A stretch of DNA of 64,000 nucleotides from UBA2126 sp964510385 (GTDB lineage Bacteria; Fidelibacterota; Marinisomatia; Marinisomatales; TCS55), in NCBI GenBank assembly GCA_964510385.1, contig CAZECA010000003.1:42524-106523 (forward strand). Direction: 5' to 3'. Under the pieces are notes generated by a model, which was not told where the DNA came from, ran no database searches, and was given only the letters and a program-made list of their open reading frames with translations. Below, in pieces: positions 17,684 through 27,133 of the stretch (position 1 is its first letter; every line of letters begins with the position of its first letter). The position numbers and the translations under genes are program-made.

Positions 17684-18544
17684 ATGACAAAAATCACACA
17701 ACTCCTTGTCTCGTTGTCCATTCTGTCTGTCATATATGGACAGACAGAAAACTGGCAATTGATCGGGACAGAACGTGCTTACTCCATTAGTGGTATTGCT
17801 AATGTTGGGGGTCGCACATATGTTGTGCATGATAATAAACGTGATTATGAAGCAAAATTGGGTGAAATTAATTTACACAGTGAAACAACATCTTATAAGC
17901 GGATCGAATGGCCGTCCGAAGAACAACCCTTTGACCTAGAAGCCTTGACGGCTATTCCGGAGAGCAATACGGATATGATTGCAATGGAAAGTCAAGGTAA
18001 ATGCCACTGGCTTGTGGTGGATCATGCAAAATCAAGAATAGCATACAATGGATTCATTCAGATCCCAAAAATTAAATGGCCCACAAATCTGGAAGGGCTT
18101 GGTATTTTTAAGGCAAAGGAAAGACTGTTGGCCGTGTGGGGGCATCGGGGGAAATCTAAATATCCTGGGAAACTTTTTTGGGGATGGATGGATCTGAATG
18201 CTCGCACGATAACTTCGCTAGATTCAATTGAAATAACCATAGATTGGCCTAAAGAAAATGTACGTCATATTTCAGATCTTAAAATAAGTCCAAGTGGTGA
18301 TTGCTGGATTTCCTCAGGTTCTGATCCGGGAGATGACGGGCCTTTCTCTTCAGCGGTTTATTACATAGGTCGTTTCGAAGTCGAAAAAAATCAGGTATCG
18401 TTTTATCGTGTATTAAGCTCAGATCCAGCATTTAAAATTCCCTCAAAAAAAGTAGAAGCTATTGAGTTGATCGAGCGGGGGATTGTTATTGCCACTGATG
18501 ATGAGAATTTCGGCGGATATGTGAAAACCATTTATTTTAAATAG
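17684..18544 (+). CDS. Secreted protein, possibly a beta-propeller of esterase/phytase-like type
   Basis: 286 residues with a signal peptide ending near VIYGQ. The body has motifs seen in phytase-like or SdiA-regulated propellers: FDLEALTAIPE, NLEGLGIF, ISDLKISPSGDCWISSGSDP and KVEAIELIERGIVIATDDE, a pattern of repeated beta-strands with Asp/Glu turns. No catalytic set is clear, so no function is assigned. It is probably periplasmic or surface located. It lies eight bases before the metallopeptidase-barrel gene and shares its orientation, so they are likely cotranscribed. Confidence 0.65.
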   Translation: MTKITQLLVSLSILSVIYGQTENWQLIGTERAYSISGIANVGGRTYVVHDNKRDYEAKLGEINLHSETTSYKRIEWPSEEQPFDLEALTAIPESNTDMIAMESQGKCHWLVVDHAKSRIAYNGFIQIPKIKWPTNLEGLGIFKAKERLLAVWGHRGKSKYPGKLFWGWMDLNARTITSLDSIEITIDWPKENVRHISDLKISPSGDCWISSGSDPGDDGPFSSAVYYIGRFEVEKNQVSFYRVLSSDPAFKIPSKKVEAIELIERGIVIATDDENFGGYVKTIYFK

Positions 18545-18552
18545 GAAAAACA

Positions 18553-21525
18553 GTGAAAAAATATATAGCAGTACTTATGATTTTATTGTTTTCCGTAACC
18601 TATGGACAGACATGGCAGTGGACAGGACGGACACATGGTGAATTAGAATGGACAACCATTCAAACAGATAATTTCAGGATTCATCATCATCAGGGTATTG
18701 AAAATATCGCCAGAGAAGGGGCCTCTATAGCAGAGCAGGTACTGCCCACATTATTGAATCAAATGAATTTGGAAGAGATTTCCACCATTGATGTCATTTT
18801 CACCACTGAGGATGAGATTATGAATGGATTTGCCCTGTGGACCTATACCACATTCATCTGGGTAGACCAAAATGATGCTGCCATTTGGCTGGAAGATGAA
18901 AAATGGCTTTATCAGGTTTTAGCCCATGAACTCCAACACATAGTCTTTTTTGAACGTACCAAAACATGGGTTCCCCAGCCGTTTGGATATCTATTATCTC
19001 AAACTCCAGGATGGGTTGTGGAAGGACTGGCTGAATATGAAACCGAACGCTGGCGTCCCTATCGAGCGGACATCAGCCATAAATTCCATGTACTGCAAAA
19101 TAAGATGGATGAAATGGACCCCCATCATGATGGATACTCAAAATTATTGTATTGGTCTGATCGGTTTGGAGATTCTACCATAGTCCAGACATTATCCCAC
19201 AGAAATAAATTTGGGATTTACAATTTTCAAGAGGGGTTTAAAAAACATACCGGCATATCTGTAGAACAGTTCAATGAGGATTGGCGCCGCCACATGAATA
19301 CCTATTATTATGGATATCGATCCCAAAAAGAAGCCATCGAAGAGATCGGAAAGGTGGTCACTTTACCGGTGAAAAGAATTGCTGCGTTTTCATTTTTGTC
19401 TGACAGCTCTAAGATTGCTATTGCCGGAATTGATGATAAGGGACAGCGTGACATGTCATTATTCGTTTTTCAGCGAGATACCACTAAAGAGAACAAAGCT
19501 CGGAAGAATCGCAAAGAAGCCGAAGAAAAGAATGAAGAAAAAGAGCAATCATATGATGAACCCAGTTTTTTTGAAAAAAGATTCAAGAACAATGAGCATG
19601 TTGATAAACCCAAGCAAAAGGAAAACCCCATTGTCATTTGGGATAAAGATGAAATAGATCATGGCCAGATTCATAAATCAATGAACTGGTCTCCTGATGG
19701 GAGAAAGCTGGCATATGCAAAATATCGTTTTGGCAAACACCAGTCCCTGGTAAATGATATTAAAGTCTATGACCTTGATTTAGAAGAAAGCATTTGGCTC
19801 ACGTCTTCTGACCGAGCTACTTATCCGGCATGGTCGCCAGACGGGACAAAAATCGTTTATGTGGTTCATGAAAATAGTGTGGCAAATCTTATTATGATAA
19901 ATCCAGACGGATCAGAAAAAGAACAGATTACTCAATTTGATTACGACACTCAGATCATCGACCCCTCCTTTTCCTCTGATGGAGAGAAATTGGTTTTTTC
20001 AATGGCAGATAAGGAAGCCAACATGGACCTGTTCATCATGGATATAAACAGCGGGGATATAACGCGTCTTACCGCTGATCCCGCAGCTGAATATGGTGCT
20101 GTGTGGCATCCGGGAAGTGACTTTATTTCGTTTACATCTCACGCTGGTTCTACACCCAATATTCACACTGTCAATGTCTCTTCTCTTGTAAGCAAACAGG
20201 TTACAGATGTGGGTGACGCAGTTTGGACATCCCAATGGTCACCAGTAGATAGCAGTATCATGGCTAGAACGTTATTTGATGTGGATACGATCCGAATTGT
20301 AAATGTAGATCCCCATCGAGATATAACAACCAATGGTTTGAACATACGCCCCATATATACTGATTGGCGGTCTGCCAGCCCAACCCATGTGTTAACGGGC
20401 ATCGATCCTAAAAAGGATGTGGTCATTAACGACACACATCCTTATTCGCCACTTTTGGGTATCAAACATATGGCAACTATTTCCTTACCGTTGGGTGGAT
20501 CATTGTTCTCTATGACCCAATGGGCCGACGCCATGAGCAGACATTTGTTTACAGGCTTGAGTGTTTATGATCTTACAGGCCTTGGTTCGAATTATACGCT
20601 GGTCCAGTATGGAAACGCAATGGGAGGGCCTTTCTGGACGATCACATATATGTCAGAATTGGATATAAAGTCCAGACCGTATGACCGTAGTAAGTGGGGG
20701 TTGTTTGAGGAAAATACATCCTTATCATTTGATATGAGTTTGCCGTACAATTTCGGAAATAATATGTCTGATAATCATGTTTTATCTGCAGGAATCACTT
20801 TCACAAATCGTCACGGTGATGTGCTACAGGATGTAGACGATGAGACTGGAGAAATGACTTTTCTGGGCTCTACAGACTTTCGGTATCTACCAATCCCCGC
20901 TTCCGGTCGAGAGGGATTGATTACGGTGAGTTATACATGGTTGAACCGTCGGCCTCATATGAAAAACATCATGGTCCCGGATCAAGGTCACGGGTTAAAT
21001 CTTATGTTTCAACATGCTAATTCAGGATTATTCGGTGTATTTGATTATACCCGTATGATCGCAGACTTGTTCATTAATTTAAAACCCCACAAAAAAAGCC
21101 CGGTTACAATTTTCAGTAGACTAAAGGCAGTATCAATGTCAGGTGATAATCCGCCACCACAGGACATGCCTGCCATCACAAACGATACCCCAGTATATAT
21201 TGGAGGTCAAAATGCTCTTGGCCCTTATGAAGTGGTTCACTTGAGAGGATGGAATGATTGGAGATTGGGAGACACGATGGTGTTTGGCACATTCGAAGCA
21301 CGGGTCGGCTCTCCTAAACTTTCTCTGGCTGCATTTGTTGATCATGGTAATGTCTGGTTCGCCGATGGGAAAAAAGAGGACTGGCTATTGACCGGCGGTT
21401 ATGAGGCGAGATTCAATGTGCTTGGTTTTGTGCTGGCCTATGGAACGGCTCAAGATTTTAATCAATGGAAAGATAATTTGGTCCCTGATAACTATGTACG
21501 TTTAACGCTGGTAAATCCGTTTTAG
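18553..21525 (+). CDS. Secreted metallopeptidase domain, TolB-like propeller and outer-membrane barrel in one chain
   Basis: 990 residues, GTG start with an AGGAAA ribosome site. A signal peptide (about 1-19) is followed by a gluzincin-like domain with HELQH at 125-129 and the downstream VVEGLAEYE, where E157 is the probable third zinc ligand. From about 270 come WD40-like/PD40 blades of the TolB type (NWSPDGRKLAYAKY, AWSPDGTKIVYVVHE, SFSSDGEKLVFSMAD). They are interrupted by a highly charged linker (about 315-360, rich in K and E). The last 350 residues look like a surface-antigen beta-barrel ending in VRLTLVNPF, with the terminal Phe typical of outer-membrane proteins. Substrate unknown; it probably sits in the outer membrane with the peptidase and propeller in the periplasm or outside. 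Confidence 0.8.
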   Translation: MKKYIAVLMILLFSVTYGQTWQWTGRTHGELEWTTIQTDNFRIHHHQGIENIAREGASIAEQVLPTLLNQMNLEEISTIDVIFTTEDEIMNGFALWTYTTFIWVDQNDAAIWLEDEKWLYQVLAHELQHIVFFERTKTWVPQPFGYLLSQTPGWVVEGLAEYETERWRPYRADISHKFHVLQNKMDEMDPHHDGYSKLLYWSDRFGDSTIVQTLSHRNKFGIYNFQEGFKKHTGISVEQFNEDWRRHMNTYYYGYRSQKEAIEEIGKVVTLPVKRIAAFSFLSDSSKIAIAGIDDKGQRDMSLFVFQRDTTKENKARKNRKEAEEKNEEKEQSYDEPSFFEKRFKNNEHVDKPKQKENPIVIWDKDEIDHGQIHKSMNWSPDGRKLAYAKYRFGKHQSLVNDIKVYDLDLEESIWLTSSDRATYPAWSPDGTKIVYVVHENSVANLIMINPDGSEKEQITQFDYDTQIIDPSFSSDGEKLVFSMADKEANMDLFIMDINSGDITRLTADPAAEYGAVWHPGSDFISFTSHAGSTPNIHTVNVSSLVSKQVTDVGDAVWTSQWSPVDSSIMARTLFDVDTIRIVNVDPHRDITTNGLNIRPIYTDWRSASPTHVLTGIDPKKDVVINDTHPYSPLLGIKHMATISLPLGGSLFSMTQWADAMSRHLFTGLSVYDLTGLGSNYTLVQYGNAMGGPFWTITYMSELDIKSRPYDRSKWGLFEENTSLSFDMSLPYNFGNNMSDNHVLSAGITFTNRHGDVLQDVDDETGEMTFLGSTDFRYLPIPASGREGLITVSYTWLNRRPHMKNIMVPDQGHGLNLMFQHANSGLFGVFDYTRMIADLFINLKPHKKSPVTIFSRLKAVSMSGDNPPPQDMPAITNDTPVYIGGQNALGPYEVVHLRGWNDWRLGDTMVFGTFEARVGSPKLSLAAFVDHGNVWFADGKKEDWLLTGGYEARFNVLGFVLAYGTAQDFNQWKDNLVPDNYVRLTLVNPF

Positions 21526-21535
21526 GACCGAATTT

Positions 21536-21572
21536 GGATCAGCAATAAATTATAAATTTCATTTATTGATCC
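21536..21572 (+). other. Imperfect inverted repeat between two genes
   Basis: GGATCA...AATAAAT (21536-21550) pairs with ATTTATTGATCC (21561-21572), leaving a three-base bulge and a loop of about ten bases. It lies 11 bases after the metallopeptidase-barrel gene. No T-run follows, so it may be a weak terminator or an mRNA-stabilising hairpin. Function unknown. Confidence 0.4.
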
Positions 21573-21596
21573 ACTGATATTGATCAAAATTTCAGT

Positions 21597-22829
21597 ATGA
21601 GATCAATTCACAAAATGGACAAGCTTAGGAAAAAAATTCTAATTGTAGCTCTTTGGCTTTGCGTAGTTAATGCCAATGATAGGCCTTATGTTTTATTAGT
21701 ATCGTTTGATGGTTTCGGGGCAAACTATTTGGAGTGGTATGACACACCTAATTTTGATGATTTTGCTGAACACGGGGTAAAGGCTGATGGCCTCAAACCA
21801 CAGTTCCCATCAAAAACCTTTCCAAATCATTATACTATTGCCACAGGGATGTATATTGAGAACCATGGACTGATTGCTAATTCATTTTATGATGCAAAAT
21901 TAGATCTATACTTTTCATTAAAAAACAGAGACCGGGTTGAGGATGGTCGTTTTTATGGTGGGGAGCCTATTTGGGTCACTGCTGAAAAACAGGATGTTAA
22001 AACAGCTGCGTATTTTTGGGTTGGCACCGAAGCTTCCATTAATCAAACACAACCATCGATTTGGAAAATTTATGATCAGGGAGTCTCATTTCAGTCAAGA
22101 ATTGATTCTGTTGCTAGCTGGTTTTCATTACCGGAAGATAGACGGCCCCATTTCATAGCGTTGTATTTTCATGAGCCCGATGGAGCCGGACACAATTATG
22201 GTCCTAAATCTGAAAAAACCAGAAAAAAAGTTGAAGAAATTGATAGCGTTTTGGGTAATCTACTGCAAAGCATGGCTAAACTTTCAATATCTGACCAATT
22301 GAATATTATCATTACCAGTGACCATGGTATGGCGGAAGTGCGTTCAGAGAATGCTGTTTTCATAAATCAATATGTCGACCTGAATGGAGTCATGATTGAG
22401 GGTGGGGGCCCTTTTGCCTTTTTATATGGAAACGATAAAGATGCATTAACCACAGCATATACGTCATTAAAGAATGTTGAGCATGTATCCGTCTATAGAA
22501 AAGATGAAATACCAGAAAAATATAATTATAGGGATCACTACCGCATTAAAGATATTTTAATTATTGCGGATGAGGGATGGACCATTCGAAAAAATAAAGG
22601 ATTCATAACTGACCCAAAAATCTTTGGAGATCATGGTTATAATAATGAACTCCAGAGTATGCAGGCGATCTTTTTAGGAAAAGGTCCTGCTCTCAAAGTA
22701 GGTTACGAACGACCCACGGTGGAAAACATACACATTTATCCGCTTATAGCAGAAATATTAGATCTTGTTCCAAATGAAAATATTGATGGAAGTTTGGAAA
22801 AAATAAGCGATGTATTAAGCGGTCAATGA
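21597..22829 (+). CDS. Nucleotide pyrophosphatase/phosphodiesterase-like enzyme (alkaline phosphatase superfamily)
   Basis: Exported two-zinc phosphodiesterase similar to the ectonucleotide pyrophosphatases. A short signal sequence (about 12-26) is followed by SFDGFGANYLE, whose Asp is a metal ligand. The nucleophile is T74 in FPSKTFPNHYTIATGMY. Further ligands are in HEPDGAGHNYGP, TSDHGMAEV and FGDHGYNNE. At 410 residues it is the bacterial length. It probably cleaves nucleotide or sugar-nucleotide phosphodiesters in the periplasm. Its last seven bases overlap the 3' end of the convergent CsgG-like gene. Confidence 0.92.
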   Translation: MRSIHKMDKLRKKILIVALWLCVVNANDRPYVLLVSFDGFGANYLEWYDTPNFDDFAEHGVKADGLKPQFPSKTFPNHYTIATGMYIENHGLIANSFYDAKLDLYFSLKNRDRVEDGRFYGGEPIWVTAEKQDVKTAAYFWVGTEASINQTQPSIWKIYDQGVSFQSRIDSVASWFSLPEDRRPHFIALYFHEPDGAGHNYGPKSEKTRKKVEEIDSVLGNLLQSMAKLSISDQLNIIITSDHGMAEVRSENAVFINQYVDLNGVMIEGGGPFAFLYGNDKDALTTAYTSLKNVEHVSVYRKDEIPEKYNYRDHYRIKDILIIADEGWTIRKNKGFITDPKIFGDHGYNNELQSMQAIFLGKGPALKVGYERPTVENIHIYPLIAEILDLVPNENIDGSLEKISDVLSGQ

Positions 22830-24307
22830 TCGATATTAATATTTAAAAAACGCAAACTAACATTTATATAATATCCAGCCGCATTGAAATGAGGAGCTCC
22901 TCTTTCATCCCATTCTGCATCATATGATACCGCATCTTCGCCTGTTCCTTCTGTATAAGTCCATTTGCTAGTAGAACCTGCACTGCTGATTCCACCGCGA
23001 ATGACTAGATCAATTTTCCGGTTAATCATGATCTCTGTCTGTAGGCCAACCTGAGGAGAGAAGAAAAGAGATTTTACAGAATGGCCAGAATCATCCTCTC
23101 TAAAAATGTAAGAAAGTGGCAGATCAACCACTGCGCCCAGATTAAATTGGGGCGTGTATAGGAACCTGTAAATAAATCCTCCGCCAAATAAAAATATTCC
23201 GTCCCTGTCATTTCTGCTGTCATAGGTCGAACCGCCGCCAATATTCACAAATCCACCAAATTTGTTTAAAGGATGTATCTGAATTAGAAAGTTAGCGTGG
23301 TCAATGCGTTCTTCCTCAACATTATAGCGAAGGGTTAGTCCAAGGCTACCCATTGGGGGGTCTAACATTTCTTTTGCCTGGTATCCAGGTTTTATCTGCC
23401 CCCATTTTCGAATGATAGTACCCATACTGGCATCTCCGCTTGTTCGATTAATTCGGGCAAGCCCAACTGTTCGTCCAGGTATGGTTATTTCTCTATCGCC
23501 AATGGTTCGTTTTTTATCCAGCCGGGAGATCTCATATATTGTCCCTTTTTTCACTCCTAATTCGCTACCAAGGAATACGGTAACTTTGTTTCCCTCCACT
23601 TCAAGGATCTTAGATTGAATGATATACATCTCTTTTAAGGAGCGTAAAATACTCTTCCTAATAACATCTAAGGCTATCCCCAGAGATTTGCCGCGACTCC
23701 CACCGGTATGAGCACCCGTTATGGGGTAAGTGACAATGGTTTCACCCGTTTCAACATTCAATAGAATAATATTTCCATGGATAATGGTTTCCATATTATT
23801 GGCATAGAGTTCTTCACCCATAGGCGTGGTGGCCGCTCGAATAGCGCCTTTTACAGATTCATATATAACCATTTCCAAGAAACCACGGTCATCGTCATCT
23901 TTTTTATCTTCTGGAGGGACTCCTCGTTGACTGAAGAGACTGATCTCTACCTTCATAGCTTCTTTTGCAGAAGAAATCCCCCCGAGCTCTATGATGTCCT
24001 TTCCTTCAATGAACCCCGCTTGATGTAGAGCCAGTTCTTCCAGTATGGACTCCAGATTATTGCGGTTAATCACTTCATAACGGCCGAGCGTACTGGCCAC
24101 TTCGGAAACAATTTTTGAGACTTTTCTTTCGATTGCATCCTCCGCAGAACTTTCATCGGAAGCAAGAACCAATAATCGTTTTTTCTTTTCAGTGATTGTG
24201 GCTTCGATTTGCTGTGCCGAAACCATTGATAGAGGAATAAGAAAAAGTAGGAAACGAGTTAACATAAGAAAATGTTTAACAGTAAACTTACGTACGAATG
24301 ATTTCAC
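22823..24307 (-). CDS. CsgG-like domain protein with C-terminal outer-membrane-like beta domain
   Basis: 494 residues with a signal peptide (an internal Met at 24265 is an alternative start). Residues about 40-235 resemble the CsgG/TolB N-terminal fold, with KRLLVLASDESSAEDAI and the RYEVINRNNLESILEELALHQAGF-like segment, in which regulators of this fold contact partner subunits. Residues about 235-320 look like a small beta domain (KVTVFLGSELGVKKGTIYEI). The last 170 residues have alternating hydrophobic strands (FGGFVNIGGGSTYDS, GIFLFGGGFIYRF) as in an 8-12-strand barrel. It may be part of an outer-membrane secretion or assembly machine; no direct partner is known. Convergent overlap of seven bases with the pyrophosphatase gene. 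Confidence 0.65.
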   Translation of the reverse strand: MKSFVRKFTVKHFLMLTRFLLFLIPLSMVSAQQIEATITEKKKRLLVLASDESSAEDAIERKVSKIVSEVASTLGRYEVINRNNLESILEELALHQAGFIEGKDIIELGGISSAKEAMKVEISLFSQRGVPPEDKKDDDDRGFLEMVIYESVKGAIRAATTPMGEELYANNMETIIHGNIILLNVETGETIVTYPITGAHTGGSRGKSLGIALDVIRKSILRSLKEMYIIQSKILEVEGNKVTVFLGSELGVKKGTIYEISRLDKKRTIGDREITIPGRTVGLARINRTSGDASMGTIIRKWGQIKPGYQAKEMLDPPMGSLGLTLRYNVEEERIDHANFLIQIHPLNKFGGFVNIGGGSTYDSRNDRDGIFLFGGGFIYRFLYTPQFNLGAVVDLPLSYIFREDDSGHSVKSLFFSPQVGLQTEIMINRKIDLVIRGGISSAGSTSKWTYTEGTGEDAVSYDAEWDERGAPHFNAAGYYINVSLRFLNINIDH

Positions 24308-24330
24308 TGTTTGTGTCGAATATCACAGAA

Positions 24331-25017
24331 TCAGTTCCTCCAACCCACAGAAATAAAGTAAGATTGAGGGTTCTCCTTTTCCTCCAAGTATTGATCACGT
24401 TCAAAGCCTATAATAATAGACCATGTTTTATTGACATGATAGGATAACTCTGTAAATAACTGGACCCTTGACTGATCCGTTGAAATAATATCACTGATTT
24501 GCTTGAAGTATTCTGCATCGAGTTTTATACTAAATTTATTGTGGTTATGATCCCAAAAAAGACCGCTCTTGATATAGGATGTTTTTCGTGTGTCATTTAA
24601 ATAATCAGACATATCATAGGCATGTCCCAATTCAGAATGAACATGCCCGAGTTTGTACTGGTTGAAAAAATAACCAAAACCCTGATTGAAGTGATATCTG
24701 AGATCTAGATCTGCACGTGTATTCTTTTGATAAGACACTGTGGTGAAATTATATAGTCTACCTTCCGGGGTATACTTTATACTGCTTTTGTATCGCAGGT
24801 ATACATAGGAATCTTTTTCTAGTCCGTACCCAAAAATTCGGAGGTCGTGGAATGTATTTACCGTTGTTCGCTTGACCCTGTAGAACCCATGTCCACCATT
24901 GGTATTCAGGTCATTAGTAACACCTGCTCTGGCAAACTGCTTCCACTCTGAATAAGCGTTACTCTGTTCTTGTGAATACAATGAAATAACCAAAAAAATG
25001 ATGCACGCTCTTTTCAT
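24331..25017 (-). CDS. DUF481-type outer-membrane beta-barrel protein
   Basis: 228 residues with a short signal peptide. The whole chain alternates hydrophobic and polar residues in strands separated by Asn/Asp turns (YVYLRYKSSIKYTPEGRLYN, TRADLDLRYHFNQGFGYFF), ending SYFISVGWRN. This fits the DUF481 salt-induced outer-membrane protein family. Function unknown. Its ATG overlaps the stop of the ABC permease gene by four bases, so it is likely in the same operon. Confidence 0.72.
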   Translation of the reverse strand: MKRACIIFLVISLYSQEQSNAYSEWKQFARAGVTNDLNTNGGHGFYRVKRTTVNTFHDLRIFGYGLEKDSYVYLRYKSSIKYTPEGRLYNFTTVSYQKNTRADLDLRYHFNQGFGYFFNQYKLGHVHSELGHAYDMSDYLNDTRKTSYIKSGLFWDHNHNKFSIKLDAEYFKQISDIISTDQSRVQLFTELSYHVNKTWSIIIGFERDQYLEEKENPQSYFISVGWRN

Positions 25018-25778
25018 TGTTTAATCTTTTTTCCGCTTTTCATTAAAAGGATTGCTGCGACTGTAAAAATAATTGTCATTACTAACGCCATTATAAAACT
25101 GTTCAATGGTGGCGTATCATACACGCCTAATACTGTATAACGGATACAATTGATCATGTAATAAATGGGATTTATCAGCGACAGTTCCTGAGCCCATCCG
25201 GGGAGCATCTGGATGGAATAGAAAATTCCTCCAAGAAAACTCAATGGTGTCAAAAAGAAATTTTGTAGCATGGCCAGTTGATCCCAGTTGTCTGCTAGTT
25301 GTCCTAATAATAATCCCAAACTGGCAAAGGCCCAGGAGACCAAAAAAATGAATCCGATGGTAGTTATAGGCTGTAACACAGGCATATCAATGAGCAGAAT
25401 ACCTAAGAGCATGACAAGTATCCCGTTCACAACTCCTCTGACGGCACCGCCAATGATGTATGCTAGGCAAATTTCCAAGCTTGATAATGGTGCAGATAAA
25501 ATATCCGGAAGCTGCTGTAGCAGCTTCATCTGGAGCATAGAAGAAGATGTATTGGAACTGGCGTTGGTTAGTGTATTCATCATGATCAACCCGGGTAGAA
25601 TGAATAGAGTGTAAGGGACACCATCAATTTCACTGATGCGTTTTTCTAAGGTGAACCCAAAAATGAGAATATATAATGCAGAGGAGATAAGCCCGGGAAG
25701 AACAGTCTGTCTATATACTGTAAAAAAACGACCTACTTCCCGCCTGGTCAGAGTCAAAAGCCCTACCCAATTCATCAA
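25014..25778 (-). CDS. ABC-2 type transporter permease
   Basis: Membrane part of an ABC exporter, 254 residues with six hydrophobic segments. The conserved ABC-2 loop FFLTPLSFLGGIFYSIQMLP lies in the second half, followed by LINPIYYMINCIRY. It pairs with the ATPase encoded just upstream, whose stop overlaps its ATG by four bases. The substrate is unknown; relatives export polysaccharides, drugs or lipids. Confidence 0.93.
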   Translation of the reverse strand: MMNWVGLLTLTRREVGRFFTVYRQTVLPGLISSALYILIFGFTLEKRISEIDGVPYTLFILPGLIMMNTLTNASSNTSSSMLQMKLLQQLPDILSAPLSSLEICLAYIIGGAVRGVVNGILVMLLGILLIDMPVLQPITTIGFIFLVSWAFASLGLLLGQLADNWDQLAMLQNFFLTPLSFLGGIFYSIQMLPGWAQELSLINPIYYMINCIRYTVLGVYDTPPLNSFIMALVMTIIFTVAAILLMKSGKKIKQ

Positions 25779-26698
25779 TTAATTCCTTTGCCGGTCAAGC
25801 TCAGAAAAACATCCTCTAATGATGAACGTTCTGTTGAAACACTCTGTATATGGCATCCTTTATTGGAAAGGATCTGGATTATCCTTGCCATGGCTTCCTC
25901 GGGATCCCGTACAGTAAAATGAAGACGGCCATCTTCAATCGTATATGAAAACTCTGATAAATCATTCCTTAATTCATCCTCCCATCCTGTCAGCTGAACA
26001 GTGATACCTGCTTTACCTAATTCGCTTGTAAGCTCCTGCGGAGTTCCTTCTTTTATGATCTTTCCACGGTCAATGATGCCCACTTTTTCACAGAGGAGCT
26101 CGGCCTCTTCAATGTAATGAGTGGTAAGTAGGATTGTTTTCCCTTGGGTATGTAATTCACGAAGATAGTCCCACAGCTCATGCCTTAGTTCTACGTCTAC
26201 GCCTGCAGTGGGCTCATCCAAGATAATTATTTTAGGATCATGCACGAGTGCCTTTGCCAATTGATATCTGCGCTTCATCCCGCCAGACAGTTGTCTTAAG
26301 CGAGACCTTCGTTTTTCTACCAGACCCAGCCTCTCCAACAATTCCTCAACTCTTGGCTTGGCATCCTGTTTTGTGATTCCGTAATAGCCGGCGTGAAAAT
26401 AAAGTAATTTTTCAATGGGGAAAAACCAGTCTACTGGTAATTCCTGATGCGCAATACCCAGTTGAGAACGTGTGAAACGAAAATCACTGATGGTATCCTT
26501 TCCATAAATCTCCGTTGCACCTTTTTCCCGTAGCACCAATCCTGTTAGAATGTGGATAGTAGTGGTCTTCCCGGCACCGTTTGGCCCCAGCAGGCCATAG
26601 AATTGGCCATCTTCGATGGCCAGGTCTACACCGCACAGGGCAACAGTATCTTCATAGGATTTATGAAGATCTTTAATATGAACGGCAGGGCGGTTCAA
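25775..26698 (-). CDS. ABC transporter ATP-binding protein
   Basis: 307-residue ATPase of the multidrug/NodI-CcmA group. Walker A is GPNGAGKTT (38-46), the signature is LSGGMKRR, and Walker B is IIILDEPTAGVD; the H-loop is in LLTTHYIEEAE. An extra C-terminal domain of about 85 residues (from about 220) is typical of DrrA-like exporters. It forms a pair with the permease and overlaps the small hypothetical gene by four bases. Confidence 0.95.
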   Translation of the reverse strand: MNRPAVHIKDLHKSYEDTVALCGVDLAIEDGQFYGLLGPNGAGKTTTIHILTGLVLREKGATEIYGKDTISDFRFTRSQLGIAHQELPVDWFFPIEKLLYFHAGYYGITKQDAKPRVEELLERLGLVEKRRSRLRQLSGGMKRRYQLAKALVHDPKIIILDEPTAGVDVELRHELWDYLRELHTQGKTILLTTHYIEEAELLCEKVGIIDRGKIIKEGTPQELTSELGKAGITVQLTGWEDELRNDLSEFSYTIEDGRLHFTVRDPEEAMARIIQILSNKGCHIQSVSTERSSLEDVFLSLTGKGIN

Positions 26699-27015
26699 TT
26701 GCTCAGATCAAAACCGATCTTGGCATCAAAAGGATTGGGAAAGTCAAATCCCTCAACGTTCGGGAAATGAACTATAGAAATCATAAACGCCCATGGGACT
26801 AAAATAGATGCCTTGACAGATTGAAAGGCATCAGGGTCATTCTCCTCCGGCATGGGTAGCCGAAACTCAGGATTTTCGATCCACACGCCATTCTCATCAT
26901 ACCCGAGTATCTTTGCAAACAGTTTATTTTGGGTAATCCCTAGTTCTTTTAGTGGTTCGTTCTCTGACAAAATTAATAGAACTACGTCTTCAATTATATC
27001 TTCAATTTTCATCAT
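26695..27015 (-). CDS. Small conserved-looking cytoplasmic protein of unknown function
   Basis: 106 residues, acidic, with no signal peptide or membrane segment that I trust (ILVPWAFMISIVHF is moderately hydrophobic). It starts with an ATG behind an AAAGGAA ribosome site and its stop overlaps the ABC ATPase start by four bases, so it is the first gene of the exporter operon. The sequence KLFAKILGYDENGVWIENPE suggests a small beta domain. I do not recognise a family. Confidence 0.7.
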   Translation of the reverse strand: MMKIEDIIEDVVLLILSENEPLKELGITQNKLFAKILGYDENGVWIENPEFRLPMPEENDPDAFQSVKASILVPWAFMISIVHFPNVEGFDFPNPFDAKIGFDLSN

Positions 27016-27133
27016 GGTGATCGTTCCTTTTATTCAGCGCAAGTTTAATGATGTTCACACAAAATTTTTATCGAATATATCAGAAAATAAGAAAAATATA
27101 TAGTGATTGATTGTTTGTAATTGCGCTCCAGAT

